From contig JAXMBS010000028.1 in NCBI GenBank assembly GCA_046349775.1, positions 1 to 64,000 on the forward strand: a stretch of 64,000 nt of DNA, written 5' to 3'. Both the position numbers and the translations under genes were made by a program. The notes beneath the pieces were generated by a model, which was given only the letters and a program-made list of their open reading frames with translations, did no database searches and was not told the origin of the DNA. Each line of letters begins with the position of its first letter. The first letter of the stretch is position 1. Shown piece by piece: positions 34,522 to 43,668 of this stretch. The DNA is from JAEUIG01 sp046349775 (GTDB taxonomy: Bacteria; Planctomycetota; Planctomycetia; Planctomycetales; Planctomycetaceae).

Positions 34522-35358
34522 TCATTCCGCGTCTTCGTAGCGCACGCCGAGGCGCGGAAAGGTATGTCGGCTGATCGGCTCGAAGCGGTCGACGTCGCTG
34601 AAGTACATGTAGTGCGTGACGTGCAGCAGCTGCGGGCCAAGCTGGATGATGTTGAACGAGTTCTTTTCGCGCTCGCGCATGCGACCGCGGCGCGAGGTCG
34701 TCGTGCCGCATTGCACGATGATGATCCCCCGGTCGCGGACCGCCCCCGGACGAATATCGAGCGAGTTCCCGATATAGGCCCGATGCAGGTGTCCTCCCAG
34801 GATCATGTCGACGCCCAGTCCGGCAAAGCGCTCCAGCGCGCGCTTCGCCCCCGGCAGCACCTGGTCGCGCTCGTAGTCAGGGGCCGGTGCAAAGTGGTGA
34901 TGAGCCACGACGATCCGTACCGCGTCCTGCGGCGCTTCGCGAAACGCGCATTCGCAAAACTGCAGTTGTTCCGCGCGGATGCGGCCGTTTGTGATGGCCG
35001 TATGCGGCGCCGTGGAGTTCAGTGCGACGATTACGGCGCCGTCGATGTGGACTGCGTGATCGAGGTCGTTGTTGATGTAAGTCCGGTAGAGTTCCAGCGG
35101 GCGGAACATTCGCTCGAACACGCGATACAGCGGCACGTCGTGGTTTCCCGGCACGACGACCTGTGGGACGGCGGGCAGGCGGCGGAGGAACTGCTGCGCG
35201 TCGATGAACTGCGCGCGTTTGGCCCGCTGCGTGAAGTCGCCGCTGGCGATGACAACGTCGGGCGCAAGGGTCGGCGCGATCCGCAGCAACGCCTCGCCGA
35301 CGTGGGGCAGGAATGGCGGACCGAAGTGCAGATCGGAGATGTGCAGCAGTGTCAGCAC
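34522..35358 (-). CDS. Calcineurin-like metallophosphoesterase
   Basis: The 278-residue product contains the complete motif set of the family: HISDLHF near the start, ASGDFTQRA, VPGNHDVP, VAHHHF and GGHLHRAYIG. These residues bind two metal ions for phosphomonoester or phosphodiester hydrolysis. The architecture resembles UDP-2,3-diacylglucosamine or cyclic nucleotide phosphodiesterases, but substrate cannot be deduced. No signal peptide is seen, so it is probably cytoplasmic. It is divergent from the SpoIIM-type gene, sharing a 120-base intergenic region. Confidence 0.92.
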   Translation of the reverse strand: MLTLLHISDLHFGPPFLPHVGEALLRIAPTLAPDVVIASGDFTQRAKRAQFIDAQQFLRRLPAVPQVVVPGNHDVPLYRVFERMFRPLELYRTYINNDLDHAVHIDGAVIVALNSTAPHTAITNGRIRAEQLQFCECAFREAPQDAVRIVVAHHHFAPAPDYERDQVLPGAKRALERFAGLGVDMILGGHLHRAYIGNSLDIRPGAVRDRGIIIVQCGTTTSRRGRMREREKNSFNIIQLGPQLLHVTHYMYFSDVDRFEPISRHTFPRLGVRYEDAE

Positions 35359-35478
35359 GTGGTCGCGGCGACGGTCGGGGAAGGTGAGCCCGACCCGTGT
35401 TATGCGGGGCAGTGTCCTGGACGACTGAAAACCGTGCGGGACGCTGCTGTGAGGCCCCTCAGCGAGTAGGATGCGAGT

Positions 35479-36516
35479 ATGAGCGGTTTCGTCGAGCGGA
35501 ACAAGCAGGACTGGAACGAACTGGAAGCGCTCGTGCGCCGCGCACGGCGTTCGCTGCGGTCACTGTCGTACGAGGAACTGAACCGGTTGGACGTGCTGTA
35601 TCGCCGTGCAACGCTGCACCTGGCGCAGGCGGCGACTCGATCGGGCGACCGGCAGCTCATCGAGTATCTCAACGGCCTGACTGCGGCAGCGCACAGCCTG
35701 ATCTATCTCCCGCCGCGGCGGTCGCTGCTGGGGGGATCAGGGCAGTTTCTCGTCGAAGGCTTTGCCCGCAGCATTGCGAGAAATCTGAGGTTCCACGCGT
35801 TGTCGGCCGCCCTCCTGCTCGGGGGCGCGCTCCTCGCATTCTACCTGTGCCAGCACGACGTCCTGGCCGCGTATGCGCTCTCGATGCCCGGGGACGAACG
35901 GCAACCCGGCGCCACGCGCGAACAGTTGGAGGCGGTGTTGCGACACGGCCGCGACCAGGCGGGCGGCGAGAAATTTGCATTCGCGTCGTTCCTGTTCCAG
36001 AACAATCTCAAGGTGGGCATGCTGTGCATCGCCTCCGGCGTCCTCGCCGGCGTGCCGACGATCGTGCTGATGCTCTACAACGGCATGATGATCGGCGCAT
36101 TCATATCCGTGCATTATCAGGCAGGCATCTCGGCCGAAGTGTGGGCCTGGATTCTGCCGCACGGCGTGACCGAAATCGGCGCGATCATCCTCTGTGGCGG
36201 CGTGGGGTTGATGCTGGGCCGTTCCGTCGTGCGGCCGGGCCAAATCTCCCGCGCAGACAGCCTGCGGCTCGCCGGTCGCGAAGCGGCGCGCACCTGCGCC
36301 GGCGTCGCCGTGATGTTGTTACTGGCGGCGGTGATCGAGAGCTACCTGCGACAGAGCCACCTGTCGACGGCCGCTCGGTTCTGGTTTGCCGGCGGCAGTG
36401 CCGGATTCTGGGCCCTGTACATCGTGTGGGGCGTCGTGCGCGAACGTCAGATCCGCGATGCGGACGGAACCACTAGCACTCCGCGCACCGCGAACCTCCC
36501 CGTCGCCGCAGAATGA
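35479..36516 (+). CDS. SpoIIM (stage II sporulation protein M) family membrane protein
   Basis: The 345-residue product has a soluble helical N-terminus (VERNKQDWNELEALVRRA), then membrane helices starting near residue 110. It includes the family core FASFLFQNNLKVGMLCIASGVLAG and MLYNGMMIGAFISVHYQAG followed by ILPHGVTEIGAIILCGGVG. In Bacillus SpoIIM is a peptidoglycan-remodelling membrane protein in engulfment; in non-sporulating Planctomycetes the role is unknown. Such genes often accompany RDD genes; one is present at 29.4 kb. Start ATG 35479 fits the domain start. Confidence 0.88.
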   Translation: MSGFVERNKQDWNELEALVRRARRSLRSLSYEELNRLDVLYRRATLHLAQAATRSGDRQLIEYLNGLTAAAHSLIYLPPRRSLLGGSGQFLVEGFARSIARNLRFHALSAALLLGGALLAFYLCQHDVLAAYALSMPGDERQPGATREQLEAVLRHGRDQAGGEKFAFASFLFQNNLKVGMLCIASGVLAGVPTIVLMLYNGMMIGAFISVHYQAGISAEVWAWILPHGVTEIGAIILCGGVGLMLGRSVVRPGQISRADSLRLAGREAARTCAGVAVMLLLAAVIESYLRQSHLSTAARFWFAGGSAGFWALYIVWGVVRERQIRDADGTTSTPRTANLPVAAE

Positions 36517-36561
36517 TTCGTTGAGCAGGCGGGCCGAGTGCCGCAGTGATGGCGGCGGACG

Positions 36562-36789
36562 TCAGCCGGAGCGACGCAGCAACTTGCCGCGCCCATTGCA
36601 ATCCGGACAGAGCCCGCTGGCATGGCACGCAGGGCAGTCGCCGAATTTCGACGCAGTCGCAGCATCCGTGGCAGATGCCGGGGGAGCGACGAGAGCGCGA
36701 CCTTTGCCGTGACACGTAGGGCAACGGGCGGTGCCGTCGCAAGCCGGACACTTCGTGTAAGCCGACCGATCCATGACGCGAACGCTCAT
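36562..36789 (-). CDS. Small protein with paired CxxC zinc-binding motifs (DnaJ-type cysteine-rich)
   Basis: The 75-residue product (from ATG 36789; ATG 36774 is equally possible) has two clusters. They are CPACDGTARCPTCHGKGR and, after a 15-residue linker, CPACHASGLCPDCNGRGK. Each resembles the CxxCxGxG repeats of the DnaJ cysteine-rich region, so two zinc ions are likely. A longer frame extends to 36912 but its extra residues are not conserved-looking. It may be a redox- or chaperone-related accessory protein. It is convergent with the SpoIIM-type gene. Confidence 0.65.
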   Translation of the reverse strand: MSVRVMDRSAYTKCPACDGTARCPTCHGKGRALVAPPASATDAATASKFGDCPACHASGLCPDCNGRGKLLRRSG

Positions 36790-37032
36790 CTGAGAAAGGA
36801 CGCGGCGAGAGAGATGGGATGCCGCGGCTGCAGTATGCGCTTTCCACCGCGAATTCGCCAGCGAACGCGGCACGATCGCAAACAGATCGCGGCACAGTCC
36901 AAGTTCGATCACGCACCGACGGGCTGCACCGCCTCGGCGTCCGCAGGATCGATCCTAACCCGCTCACCGCGATCAGATTGCGCTGCCGTGGATGGTTCAG
37001 TGAGGTTCCTCCTCCGCAGCCCGACGCGATAC

Positions 37033-37061
37033 TTGAGGCGCGCAGGTCGCGGCACTAGAAT
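37033..37061 (+). promoter_or_regulatory. Candidate sigma-70-type promoter of gap
   Basis: TTGAGG (37033-37038) and TAGAAT (37056-37061) are separated by exactly 17 bases, and the predicted start would lie about 62 bases ahead of the gap GTG. The rest of the roughly 340-base gap (36790-37130) shows no other gene or repeat. Confidence 0.5.
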
Positions 37062-37130
37062 TTCGCTCGTCCCACGCGGTTCGGGACGCTTGTGCGCGCT
37101 CATGTTGAACTTGGAGCAGGAGATTCAGCG

Positions 37131-38147
37131 GTGGCAGTTCCCGTCGGCATTAACGGTTTTGGACGAATTGGGCGAATCACGCTGCGGGCCATGGCCGCGC
37201 GCGGCGGCGAGTTCGAGGTTCTGGCGATCAATGATCTCGGCGACCCAAAGTCGCTGGCCATGCTGCTGAAGTACGACAGCGTGCAGGGACGCTTCCCCGG
37301 GACCGTGTCCGCCGAGGGGGATGCGCTGATCGTCAACGGCAAGAAGATCAAGGTGGTCGCTGAAAAGGACCCCCGCAGCCTCCCCTGGAAGTCGCTCGGC
37401 GTGCAGATCGCGCTGGAGTCGACGGGACTGTTCGTGAACCGTGCCGCCGATGGCAAGCCCGGGTTTGACAGCCATCTGGAAGCAGGCGCCCGGCGCGTCG
37501 TGATCTCCGCCCCGGCGAAGGACCCCGACCTCACCTGCGTCCTGGGGGTCAACGATGATCAGTTGACGGCCGCGCACAAGTGCATTTCGAACGCCAGTTG
37601 CACGACGAACTGCCTGGCGCCGATGGCAATGGTCCTCGACAAGACCTTCGGCATCGAGAAGGGACTGATGACGACGGTCCACGCCTACACCAACGACCAG
37701 CGCGTGTCCGACCAGTTGCACAAAGACCCGCACCGCGCCCGTGCTGCGGCGCTGAACATCATTCCGACCTCGACGGGCGCTGCCAAGGCGGTCGGCGAGG
37801 TGCTGCCGAAGCTCAACGGCAAGCTGACCGGCATCAGTCTCCGCGTGCCGGTTGCCGCCGGCAGCGTCACCGATCTGGTCGCGGTCCTCGGCAAGAATGC
37901 CACGGCCGGCGAGATCAACGACGCCATGAAAGCCGCGGCCGCCGGCCCGCTTAAAGGCATCCTGGAGTTCAACCAGGATCCGATCGTCTCCAGCGACATC
38001 ATCGGCAATCCTCACAGCAGCATCTTCGATGCGCCGTGGACGCAGGTGATCGGCGGCAACCTGGTGAAGGTCCTGAGCTGGTACGACAATGAAACCGGAT
38101 ACTCCAATCGGACGGTCGACCTGATCGCCCGGCTGGCCCGTCTCTAG
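37131..38147 (+). CDS. gap: Glyceraldehyde-3-phosphate dehydrogenase
   Basis: The 338-residue product is an intact type I GAPDH, which oxidises glyceraldehyde-3-phosphate with phosphate and NAD(P) in glycolysis. GINGFGRIGRI binds the cofactor. SNASCTTNC carries the catalytic Cys157, and TTVHAYTNDQ contains the partner His. SWYDNETGYSNR is the conserved C-terminal signature. The GTG start at 37131 is preferred, since VAVPVGINGFG follows and a GGAGCAGGAG ribosome-binding region precedes it. It heads a tightly spaced set of metabolic genes (rpe, phosphatase-like gene, accD, kinase). Confidence 0.96.
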   Translation: MAVPVGINGFGRIGRITLRAMAARGGEFEVLAINDLGDPKSLAMLLKYDSVQGRFPGTVSAEGDALIVNGKKIKVVAEKDPRSLPWKSLGVQIALESTGLFVNRAADGKPGFDSHLEAGARRVVISAPAKDPDLTCVLGVNDDQLTAAHKCISNASCTTNCLAPMAMVLDKTFGIEKGLMTTVHAYTNDQRVSDQLHKDPHRARAAALNIIPTSTGAAKAVGEVLPKLNGKLTGISLRVPVAAGSVTDLVAVLGKNATAGEINDAMKAAAAGPLKGILEFNQDPIVSSDIIGNPHSSIFDAPWTQVIGGNLVKVLSWYDNETGYSNRTVDLIARLARL

Positions 38148-38377
38148 CGGATCCCGCGTGTTGCTCAAATTAGATTGCGAAACGCAAGTTGCATTGTGCG
38201 TTGCACTTGCGGCAATCGGTTTCCACTGGACGCCGAAGCGCTGAACGTTCAAAATACTGCGATGAGCTGCCCGGAGGAACCGGTGCACCCCTGGCTCGAT
38301 GACGGGCGTTCTTCGGTATCGAGCGTTACACAGACGAGTGTCGTCGGGGAGCGGCTCGCCGTTCTGGCCACCCATTC

Positions 38378-39070
38378 ATGAGCCGGCAGGCACTTCTGGA
38401 CTATTTCCGCGAGCGGGCGCCGCTGATCGCCCCCTCGATGCTGCAATGCGACTTCGGCAATCTGCAGCGGGAAGTGGCCGCACTGGAGCAGGCCGGCGCC
38501 CAGATTCTGCACCTGGACGTCATGGACGGGCACTTTGTCCCCAATCTGACCTATGGTCCCGTGGTGATCGAGCGGTTGCGGGCGTTGACCGGCCTGCCGT
38601 TCGACGCCCATCTGATGATCGCCGCCCCCGAGCGGTTCGTCGAGGAATACGTTGCCGCCGGCTGCCAGGCGATTACCGTGCACCTGGAGGCAGCGCCCGA
38701 CCCGACCGCGGTGCTGGCGAAGATCCAGAACAGCGGCTGCCTGGCCGGGCTGGCGATCAATCCGGGGACGCCGGTCTCGCGCGCGGAGCCGTTTCTGGGT
38801 CAGGCGGACCTGGTGCTGGTGATGAGCGTGGAGCCGGGCTTTGGTGGACAGGCCTTCCGGCCGGAATCGGTGGCCAAAGTCACGGAGATTCGGCGGAGCT
38901 TCCCGCGCCTGGTGGTGTCGATCGATGGCGGCATCGGCCCACAAACGATTGGTTCCGCCTCGGCCGCCGGCGCCGACGTGTTTGTTGCCGGCAGTGCGAT
39001 ATTTCGAGCGTCCAGCTACCGCAGTGCGCTGTCGCAACTGCACGAACTTGCCCTGGCGGCACGACGTTGA
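38378..39070 (+). CDS. rpe: Ribulose-phosphate 3-epimerase
   Basis: The 230-residue TIM-barrel product interconverts ribulose-5-phosphate and xylulose-5-phosphate in the pentose phosphate pathway. LIAPSMLQCDFGNL, HLDVMDGHFVPNLTYG and VMSVEPGFGGQAF contain the metal His and Asp residues and phosphate loop, and VVSIDGGIGP provides the final Asp. An extended N-terminus of about 15 residues precedes the barrel. The ATG overlaps (ATGA) the stop of a short upstream frame that I do not consider a proven gene. The phosphatase-like gene follows after 28 bases. Confidence 0.95.
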   Translation: MSRQALLDYFRERAPLIAPSMLQCDFGNLQREVAALEQAGAQILHLDVMDGHFVPNLTYGPVVIERLRALTGLPFDAHLMIAAPERFVEEYVAAGCQAITVHLEAAPDPTAVLAKIQNSGCLAGLAINPGTPVSRAEPFLGQADLVLVMSVEPGFGGQAFRPESVAKVTEIRRSFPRLVVSIDGGIGPQTIGSASAAGADVFVAGSAIFRASSYRSALSQLHELALAARR

Positions 39071-39098
39071 GCGGGACGCATCCTCTTTCGAGAATTTT

Positions 39099-39826
39099 AT
39101 GTCCACGGCAATCTTGATTCGCCCCGGCGAGACCGACTTCGATCAACAGTCCCGGATCCAGGGGAGATTGGACCTGCCGCTGTCGGAACTCGGCCGGCAG
39201 CAGGTGCGCGGTCTGATCGTACGCCTGTCGGAGTTGTCGATCGAATCGGTCTATAGCTCCCCCACCGAGCCGGCGCTCAGCACCGCCCGCGAAGTGGCCG
39301 CTTCGCTGGATGTGACTTTCAAAGAGCTGGACGGGCTGGGAAACTTGAGTCACGGACTGTGGGAAGGGATGCTGCTGGAAGACGTGCGGCGGAAACATCC
39401 GCGCGTGTTCAGGCAATGGCGAAAGCCCCACGGCTTGTCTGTCCGCCGGAAGGAGACTTGTGCAGCGGACGCGTACGAGCGAGTCCGCAAGGCAGCTGAA
39501 GAAACGCGCGCTTTCGCGGCAACGCGGGACGTTCGCCGTCGTAGCGCCGGAGCCGCTGGCCACATTGATCGGCTCGATCCTTCGCGGACAGGATCCCTGC
39601 CTGCAGGACCTATGTTGCGGTTACAGACCAGCAGCGAATTGAAATCATTGACTCTGTCACCCCGATCAACGGGCGCTGTGGTCGGTCCTGGGAGGCAGCG
39701 AACGAAAGACGACGGAAAGCGCGGTCTCCACCTGAAACTACTCGCGGCTGGGGAACCTGGTCGGGACAGAGCTCAGGTGACGACGGCGCTGAAGCGACCT
39801 TGAACAGCAATGCGGCAGCGGCATGA
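39099..39826 (+). CDS. Histidine-phosphatase-fold protein lacking both catalytic histidines, frame-disrupted
   Basis: About 240 residues from ATG 39099 follow the phosphoglycerate mutase/histidine phosphatase layout: LIRPGETDFD, RIQGRLDLPLSELGRQQVRGL, SVYSSPTEPALSTAREVA and NLSHGLWEGM. The active-site RHG motif is RPG here (Pro9). The second catalytic motif near the C-terminus, normally HG, is VAPEP (39541-39555). Both replacements are clean codon changes, not frame effects. The frame shifts near 39430, 39490 and 39640; joining them gives a stop at 39824-39826, overlapping accD as ATGA. It is probably a non-catalytic binding or regulatory protein. Confidence 0.8.
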
Positions 39827-40644
39827 GCACCGGTCAGGCTGAACAACTCGAATCCCCGTCAGGAGCGACCCGCGTCAAGCGCGGCGTGCCGGAAGGGCTC
39901 TGGTTGCGCTGCGAGTTGCGGCGCGACGCTGTTCACCAAGCAAGGTCGAACAGGCCGATCGCGTCTGTACGCAATGCAGTTATCACTTCGTGCCGGCCAA
40001 GGGGCGTCGCCCAACTGCTGGACGCGGACAGTTTCGAGGAGTGGTTCGCGGACTTGTCCAGCGTCGATCCGCTGGGCTTTGTCGACAAGAAGCCGTACCC
40101 TGAGCGGTTGACGGCTGAACAGCAGAAGACCGGGCTGGGGGCGTGCCTGGTGGGCCGCGGGTACATGCGCGGACATCCGCTGGTGTTCGGTTGACCGATT
40201 CGGCTTTCATCATGGGGAGCATGGGTCGGTCGTGGGGAAAAGCTGACTCGGGCGATCGAGGCCGCGACGGAGTTGCATCTGCCAATCGTCATTGTCAGCG
40301 GTTCGGGCGGCCGCGGGATGCACGAGGGGATTTTCCCTGTTGCAGATGGGGAAGGTGTCAGCGGCCCTGGGTCGGTATCATGCCGCCGGTGGCTTGTTCA
40401 TCCGTGCTGACCAATCCGACGATGGAAATTGGCGGCAGTTTTGCATCTCTGGAGACGTTGTGATTGCCGAGCCTCGGGCCCTGGTGGGGTTCGCCGGCCG
40501 CGCGTCGTTGGCGACGGTCAATAAGCCGTTGCCGAGGGTTTCAGGCCAGTGAGTTCTGCGGCGCAGGCTTTATCGACCGCATCGTTCCGCGACACGAGCA
40601 GCTCCGCATGGAATCTTGCCATCATCGACTACTGCGTCCGCTAG
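39823..40644 (+). CDS. accD: Acetyl-CoA carboxylase carboxyltransferase beta subunit, frame-disrupted
   Basis: From ATG 39823 the product opens as usual with a zinc ribbon. VPEGLWLRCE and CGATLFTK are followed by VCTQCSYHFVPA, giving the expected four cysteines after small frame corrections. Later segments are LLDADSFEEWFADLSSVDPLGF, TDSAFIMGSMG, EAATELHLPIVIVSGSGG, LTNPT and EPRALVGFAG, in the normal AccD order. At least six shifts are needed. Because AccD transfers carboxyl groups to acetyl-CoA in fatty acid synthesis and is essential, sequence errors are the likelier explanation. The stop TAG is directly followed by the kinase ATG. Confidence 0.85.
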
Positions 40645-41535
40645 ATGAAGATCATCGGTAAGCTGTTCAAGCGGCAGGCGCCGGTCGAAAAGGTCGATGT
40701 GCGACGACGTTTCGAGTTGATCGGGCGCGTCGGCCAGGGGAGCATGTCTGGGTCTGGCGCTTTGCCGATACGAAGCTTGGTCACGGCGTCGCGCGAGGAT
40801 ATCCTCGACCGTGCGAAAACGGCCCGGCTCGATCGCCGGTTCGTCGGCATGAATCGCCCCACCGAAGGGGAGGTCGCAATCCAGTTGCAGCACCCCAACG
40901 TCGTCCGCACGCTGGAACACGGTGTCACGACGGAGGACGAGCAGTATCTGGTCATGGAGTTCATCGAGGGGGTCGGCCTCAGCTACCTCATCGATTCGCA
41001 GAATGAGCGGATGCGGCAGAATCGCGTCTGGTACATGGTGCAGTTGGGCGAAGCGATCGATTGCCTGCACCGCCTCAACTGGATCCACCGCGACATCTGC
41101 CCGCGAAACGTGATGGTGATGCCCGACGAGACGCTGAAGCTGATCGACTTTGGCCTGGTCGTGCCGAATACCGAAGCCTTCCAGGCGCCGGGCAACCGGA
41201 CGGGGACTCCGCTCTACATGGCGCCCGAACTGATCAAGCGCCTCAGGACCGACGAGCGAATCGACATTTTTTCGTACGGCGTGTCGTGTTTCGAGATGTA
41301 CACGCAGAAGATGCCGTGGCCCCCCGGCGATACGCTCGAAGCCATTATGCAGCACATCAACAAGCCGCCGCGAAATATTCGGGAACTCGTCCCGGATCTC
41401 GATGAGCAGATCGCCGCGACGATCATGAAGGGGCTGGCGCCGGACCCCGATCGGCGCTGGCAGAGCGCGAAGAAGATGGCGTCCGAGTTCCGCGCCGCCG
41501 GCGAACGACTGGGCGTCATTCCGGGCGGCGAATGA
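40645..41535 (+). CDS. Serine/threonine protein kinase, N-lobe locally out of frame
   Basis: The 296-residue product has an intact C-lobe: LVMEFIEGVGLSYLID, catalytic loop HRDICPRNVM, magnesium loop IDFGLVVP, RTGTPLYMAPEL and IDIFSYGVSCFEM. In the N-lobe, FELIGRVGQGSM begins a glycine loop, but residues from about 35 to 53 are scrambled. The same DNA in another frame (about 40752-40795) reads VWRFADTKLGHGVA, the missing strand that should lead to the ATP-binding lysine. Two compensating indels explain this. No membrane helix is present. The gene abuts accD, suggesting co-transcription with the metabolic genes. Confidence 0.85.
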   Translation: MKIIGKLFKRQAPVEKVDVRRRFELIGRVGQGSMSGSGALPIRSLVTASREDILDRAKTARLDRRFVGMNRPTEGEVAIQLQHPNVVRTLEHGVTTEDEQYLVMEFIEGVGLSYLIDSQNERMRQNRVWYMVQLGEAIDCLHRLNWIHRDICPRNVMVMPDETLKLIDFGLVVPNTEAFQAPGNRTGTPLYMAPELIKRLRTDERIDIFSYGVSCFEMYTQKMPWPPGDTLEAIMQHINKPPRNIRELVPDLDEQIAATIMKGLAPDPDRRWQSAKKMASEFRAAGERLGVIPGGE

Positions 41536-41627
41536 CGAGTTGCTGCACTCCGGCCGCGGCGGCACGATCTTGCCGACGCCCTCGTGATGGTCTTGACCGA
41601 GGGCCGTAATGCTTCGCGGCTTTGCCT

Positions 41628-41655
41628 TGATTCCTGAATCCCGAATTCCGAATTC
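41628..41655 (+). repeat. YGAATCC heptad array upstream of the helicase gene
   Basis: The four 7-base units TGATTCC, TGAATCC, CGAATTC and CGAATTC end six bases before the GTG start at 41662. Orientation relative to the downstream gene is the same as in the two other start-proximal arrays. Confidence 0.8.
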
Positions 41656-41661
41656 TCTGTC

Positions 41662-43668
41662 GTGGACCATCTGCGCAATCTCAACGCCGCCCAGAGAGAA
41701 GCGGTCCTGACAGTCTCCGGTCCATTGCTCGTGCTCGCGGGGGCCGGCACCGGCAAAACGCGGGTCATCACCTGCCGGATCGCGGAACTTGTCCGTCGCG
41801 GCATCGCGGCCGAGCGCATCCTGTCCGTCACGTTCACCAACAAGGCAGCCCGTGAAATGCTCGAGCGGGCCCGGCAACAGCTCGGCGGCCGCTCGGAGAA
41901 ACCGTGGATCTCCACGTTCCACTCGCTGTGCGTGAATATCCTGCGCCAGGACATCGAACACCTCGGCTATCCCAAGTCGTTCACGATCCTGGATCGGGGC
42001 GACCAGGAATCGATCGCCCGGACCGTGCTCCAGGAACTCCGCGTCGCCGAAGGCTCGCTCCGCCCGGGCGACCTGCTGTGGATCGTCAGCGGCTGGAAGT
42101 CCAAAGGGATCGACGCCCGCCAGGCCGCGGAGATGGTCAGCGACGACCGCGAATCCCTGGCCGCGATGGGGTACCGTCGGTATCAGGCGGCGCTGCGCGC
42201 TACCGGCAGCGTCGATTTCGACGACCTGCTCGGGCTGACGGCGCAGTTGTTTGACGAATCTCCCGAGGCGCTGGAGCGGCACCAGCGACGCTTCGACCGC
42301 ATCCAGATCGACGAGTATCAGGACACGAACGGGCTGCAGTTCCGGCTGATCGAAGCGCTCGTCGCTCCGCATCGCAACCTGTGCGTCGTCGGCGACGACG
42401 ACCAGGCGATCTACGGCTGGCGCGGCGCGGAAGTCTCGCACATCCTCAGCTTCGCCCGGCACTTTCCAGAAGCCAAGGTCGTGCGGCTGGAAGAGAATTA
42501 CCGTTGCACGCGGCCGATCCTCGCGGCGGCTAACCGGCTCGTCCGCTGCAACCGCGAACGACACCTGAAAACGCTGCGCAGCAACAAGGCCTCTGCGGAC
42601 GACGTGCGATTTCTGAATTTCGCCGACGGAGAACTCGAAGCGGAGAAGGTCGTCCTCGAAATCAAGTTCCTGAACGAGCGGAAAGGGGTCGCGCTCCGCG
42701 ACGTCGCCATCCTGTTTCGCACCAACGAGCAGCCGCGACTGTTCGAGGCCGAACTGCGCCGGCAGCAGGTGCGGTACGTCGTGATGGGGACGCAGTCGTT
42801 TTTCGACCGCCGCGAGGTCAAAGACCTGCTAGCGTACCTGAAGGTGCTGGCGCGGCCGCGGGACGAGGCGTCGCTGTTGCGTATTCTTAATACGCCGGCG
42901 CGCGGCATCAGCCGGGCCACGGCCGAGCGGGCGCTGAAGCGATCGGTGTCGGAAGGTGTGTCCTTCTGGGATGCCGCGAAGGCCAGCGCGGCGGCCGGCG
43001 AGATTCCGGCCAAAGCCGCGGCGGCCGTTGCCGCGTTTCACGCACAACTGGAACAGCATCGGGCGAGGTTCCACGCTCTGCCTCGACAGATCGACCAATT
43101 GCTGCGCGCGCTGCTCGACGACATCGGTTACAGCGCCGAGATCGAACGGCTCTATCCCGACCCGCAACAGCGGGCGATTCGCGAGTCCAGCGTGGCTGAA
43201 GTGATCCAGTCGCTGAGCGAATACGTGGCCCGCGCGTCACAGCCGACGCTCGGCGGATATCTGTCGGACACGGCGCTCGACGGCCGCGAGGAGGAGCCGG
43301 ACAAAGACGAGACCGCCGCGCAGGACGCGGTCAAATTGCTGACGTTGCATAGTGCGAAGGGGCTCGAATTCCCGCGTGTTTATCTCGTCGGCATGGAGGA
43401 AGGACTGTTGCCGCACAAGCGCAGCGTCGAGGCGACGGAGACGGAGATCGAAGAGGAGCGACGGCTGGCGTACGTCGGCGTGACGCGGGCCCAGGAGCAT
43501 CTCACCCTGACACGGGCCGACGCCCGCAGGAAATGGGGCAAGCTGCGGCAGACGGTTCCGTCGCGATTTTTGCGCGAAATGTGCGATGATGACGCGGAAC
43601 AACGGGAGGCGGCGGCCCCGTCAGATGTCGCGACGGCGAGTGTCACTGCTTCCGAAGCAGGGCATTGA
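41662..43668 (+). CDS. UvrD/PcrA-type superfamily 1 DNA helicase
   Basis: The 668-residue product is intact. It has LNAAQREAV (Q motif), Walker A GAGTGKT (residues 27-33), VTFTNKAAREM (motif Ia), DEYQDTN (motif II, near residue 217), VGDDDQAIYGWRG (motif III), LEENYRC (motif IV), LTLHSAKGLEF (motif V) and LAYVGVTRA (motif VI). These define a 3'-5' helicase of the UvrD/PcrA/Rep group used in DNA repair. GTG 41662 is chosen because it begins the helicase domain immediately. Its 3' end overlaps the convergent thioredoxin-like gene by 26 bases. Confidence 0.95.
   Translation: MDHLRNLNAAQREAVLTVSGPLLVLAGAGTGKTRVITCRIAELVRRGIAAERILSVTFTNKAAREMLERARQQLGGRSEKPWISTFHSLCVNILRQDIEHLGYPKSFTILDRGDQESIARTVLQELRVAEGSLRPGDLLWIVSGWKSKGIDARQAAEMVSDDRESLAAMGYRRYQAALRATGSVDFDDLLGLTAQLFDESPEALERHQRRFDRIQIDEYQDTNGLQFRLIEALVAPHRNLCVVGDDDQAIYGWRGAEVSHILSFARHFPEAKVVRLEENYRCTRPILAAANRLVRCNRERHLKTLRSNKASADDVRFLNFADGELEAEKVVLEIKFLNERKGVALRDVAILFRTNEQPRLFEAELRRQQVRYVVMGTQSFFDRREVKDLLAYLKVLARPRDEASLLRILNTPARGISRATAERALKRSVSEGVSFWDAAKASAAAGEIPAKAAAAVAAFHAQLEQHRARFHALPRQIDQLLRALLDDIGYSAEIERLYPDPQQRAIRESSVAEVIQSLSEYVARASQPTLGGYLSDTALDGREEEPDKDETAAQDAVKLLTLHSAKGLEFPRVYLVGMEEGLLPHKRSVEATETEIEEERRLAYVGVTRAQEHLTLTRADARRKWGKLRQTVPSRFLREMCDDDAEQREAAAPSDVATASVTASEAGH

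Noticed and set aside
37125..38375. Minus-strand 416-codon open frame
   Set aside because: It is antisense to gap.
38262..38381. 39-codon frame ending with ATGA overlap at the rpe start
   Set aside because: The overlap is suggestive of coupling, but there is no ribosome binding site or distinctive composition, and a four-base overlap can occur by chance.
40570..42564. Minus-strand 664-codon open frame
   Set aside because: It lies antisense to the kinase and helicase genes, whose motifs are unmistakable, and has no domain-like content.
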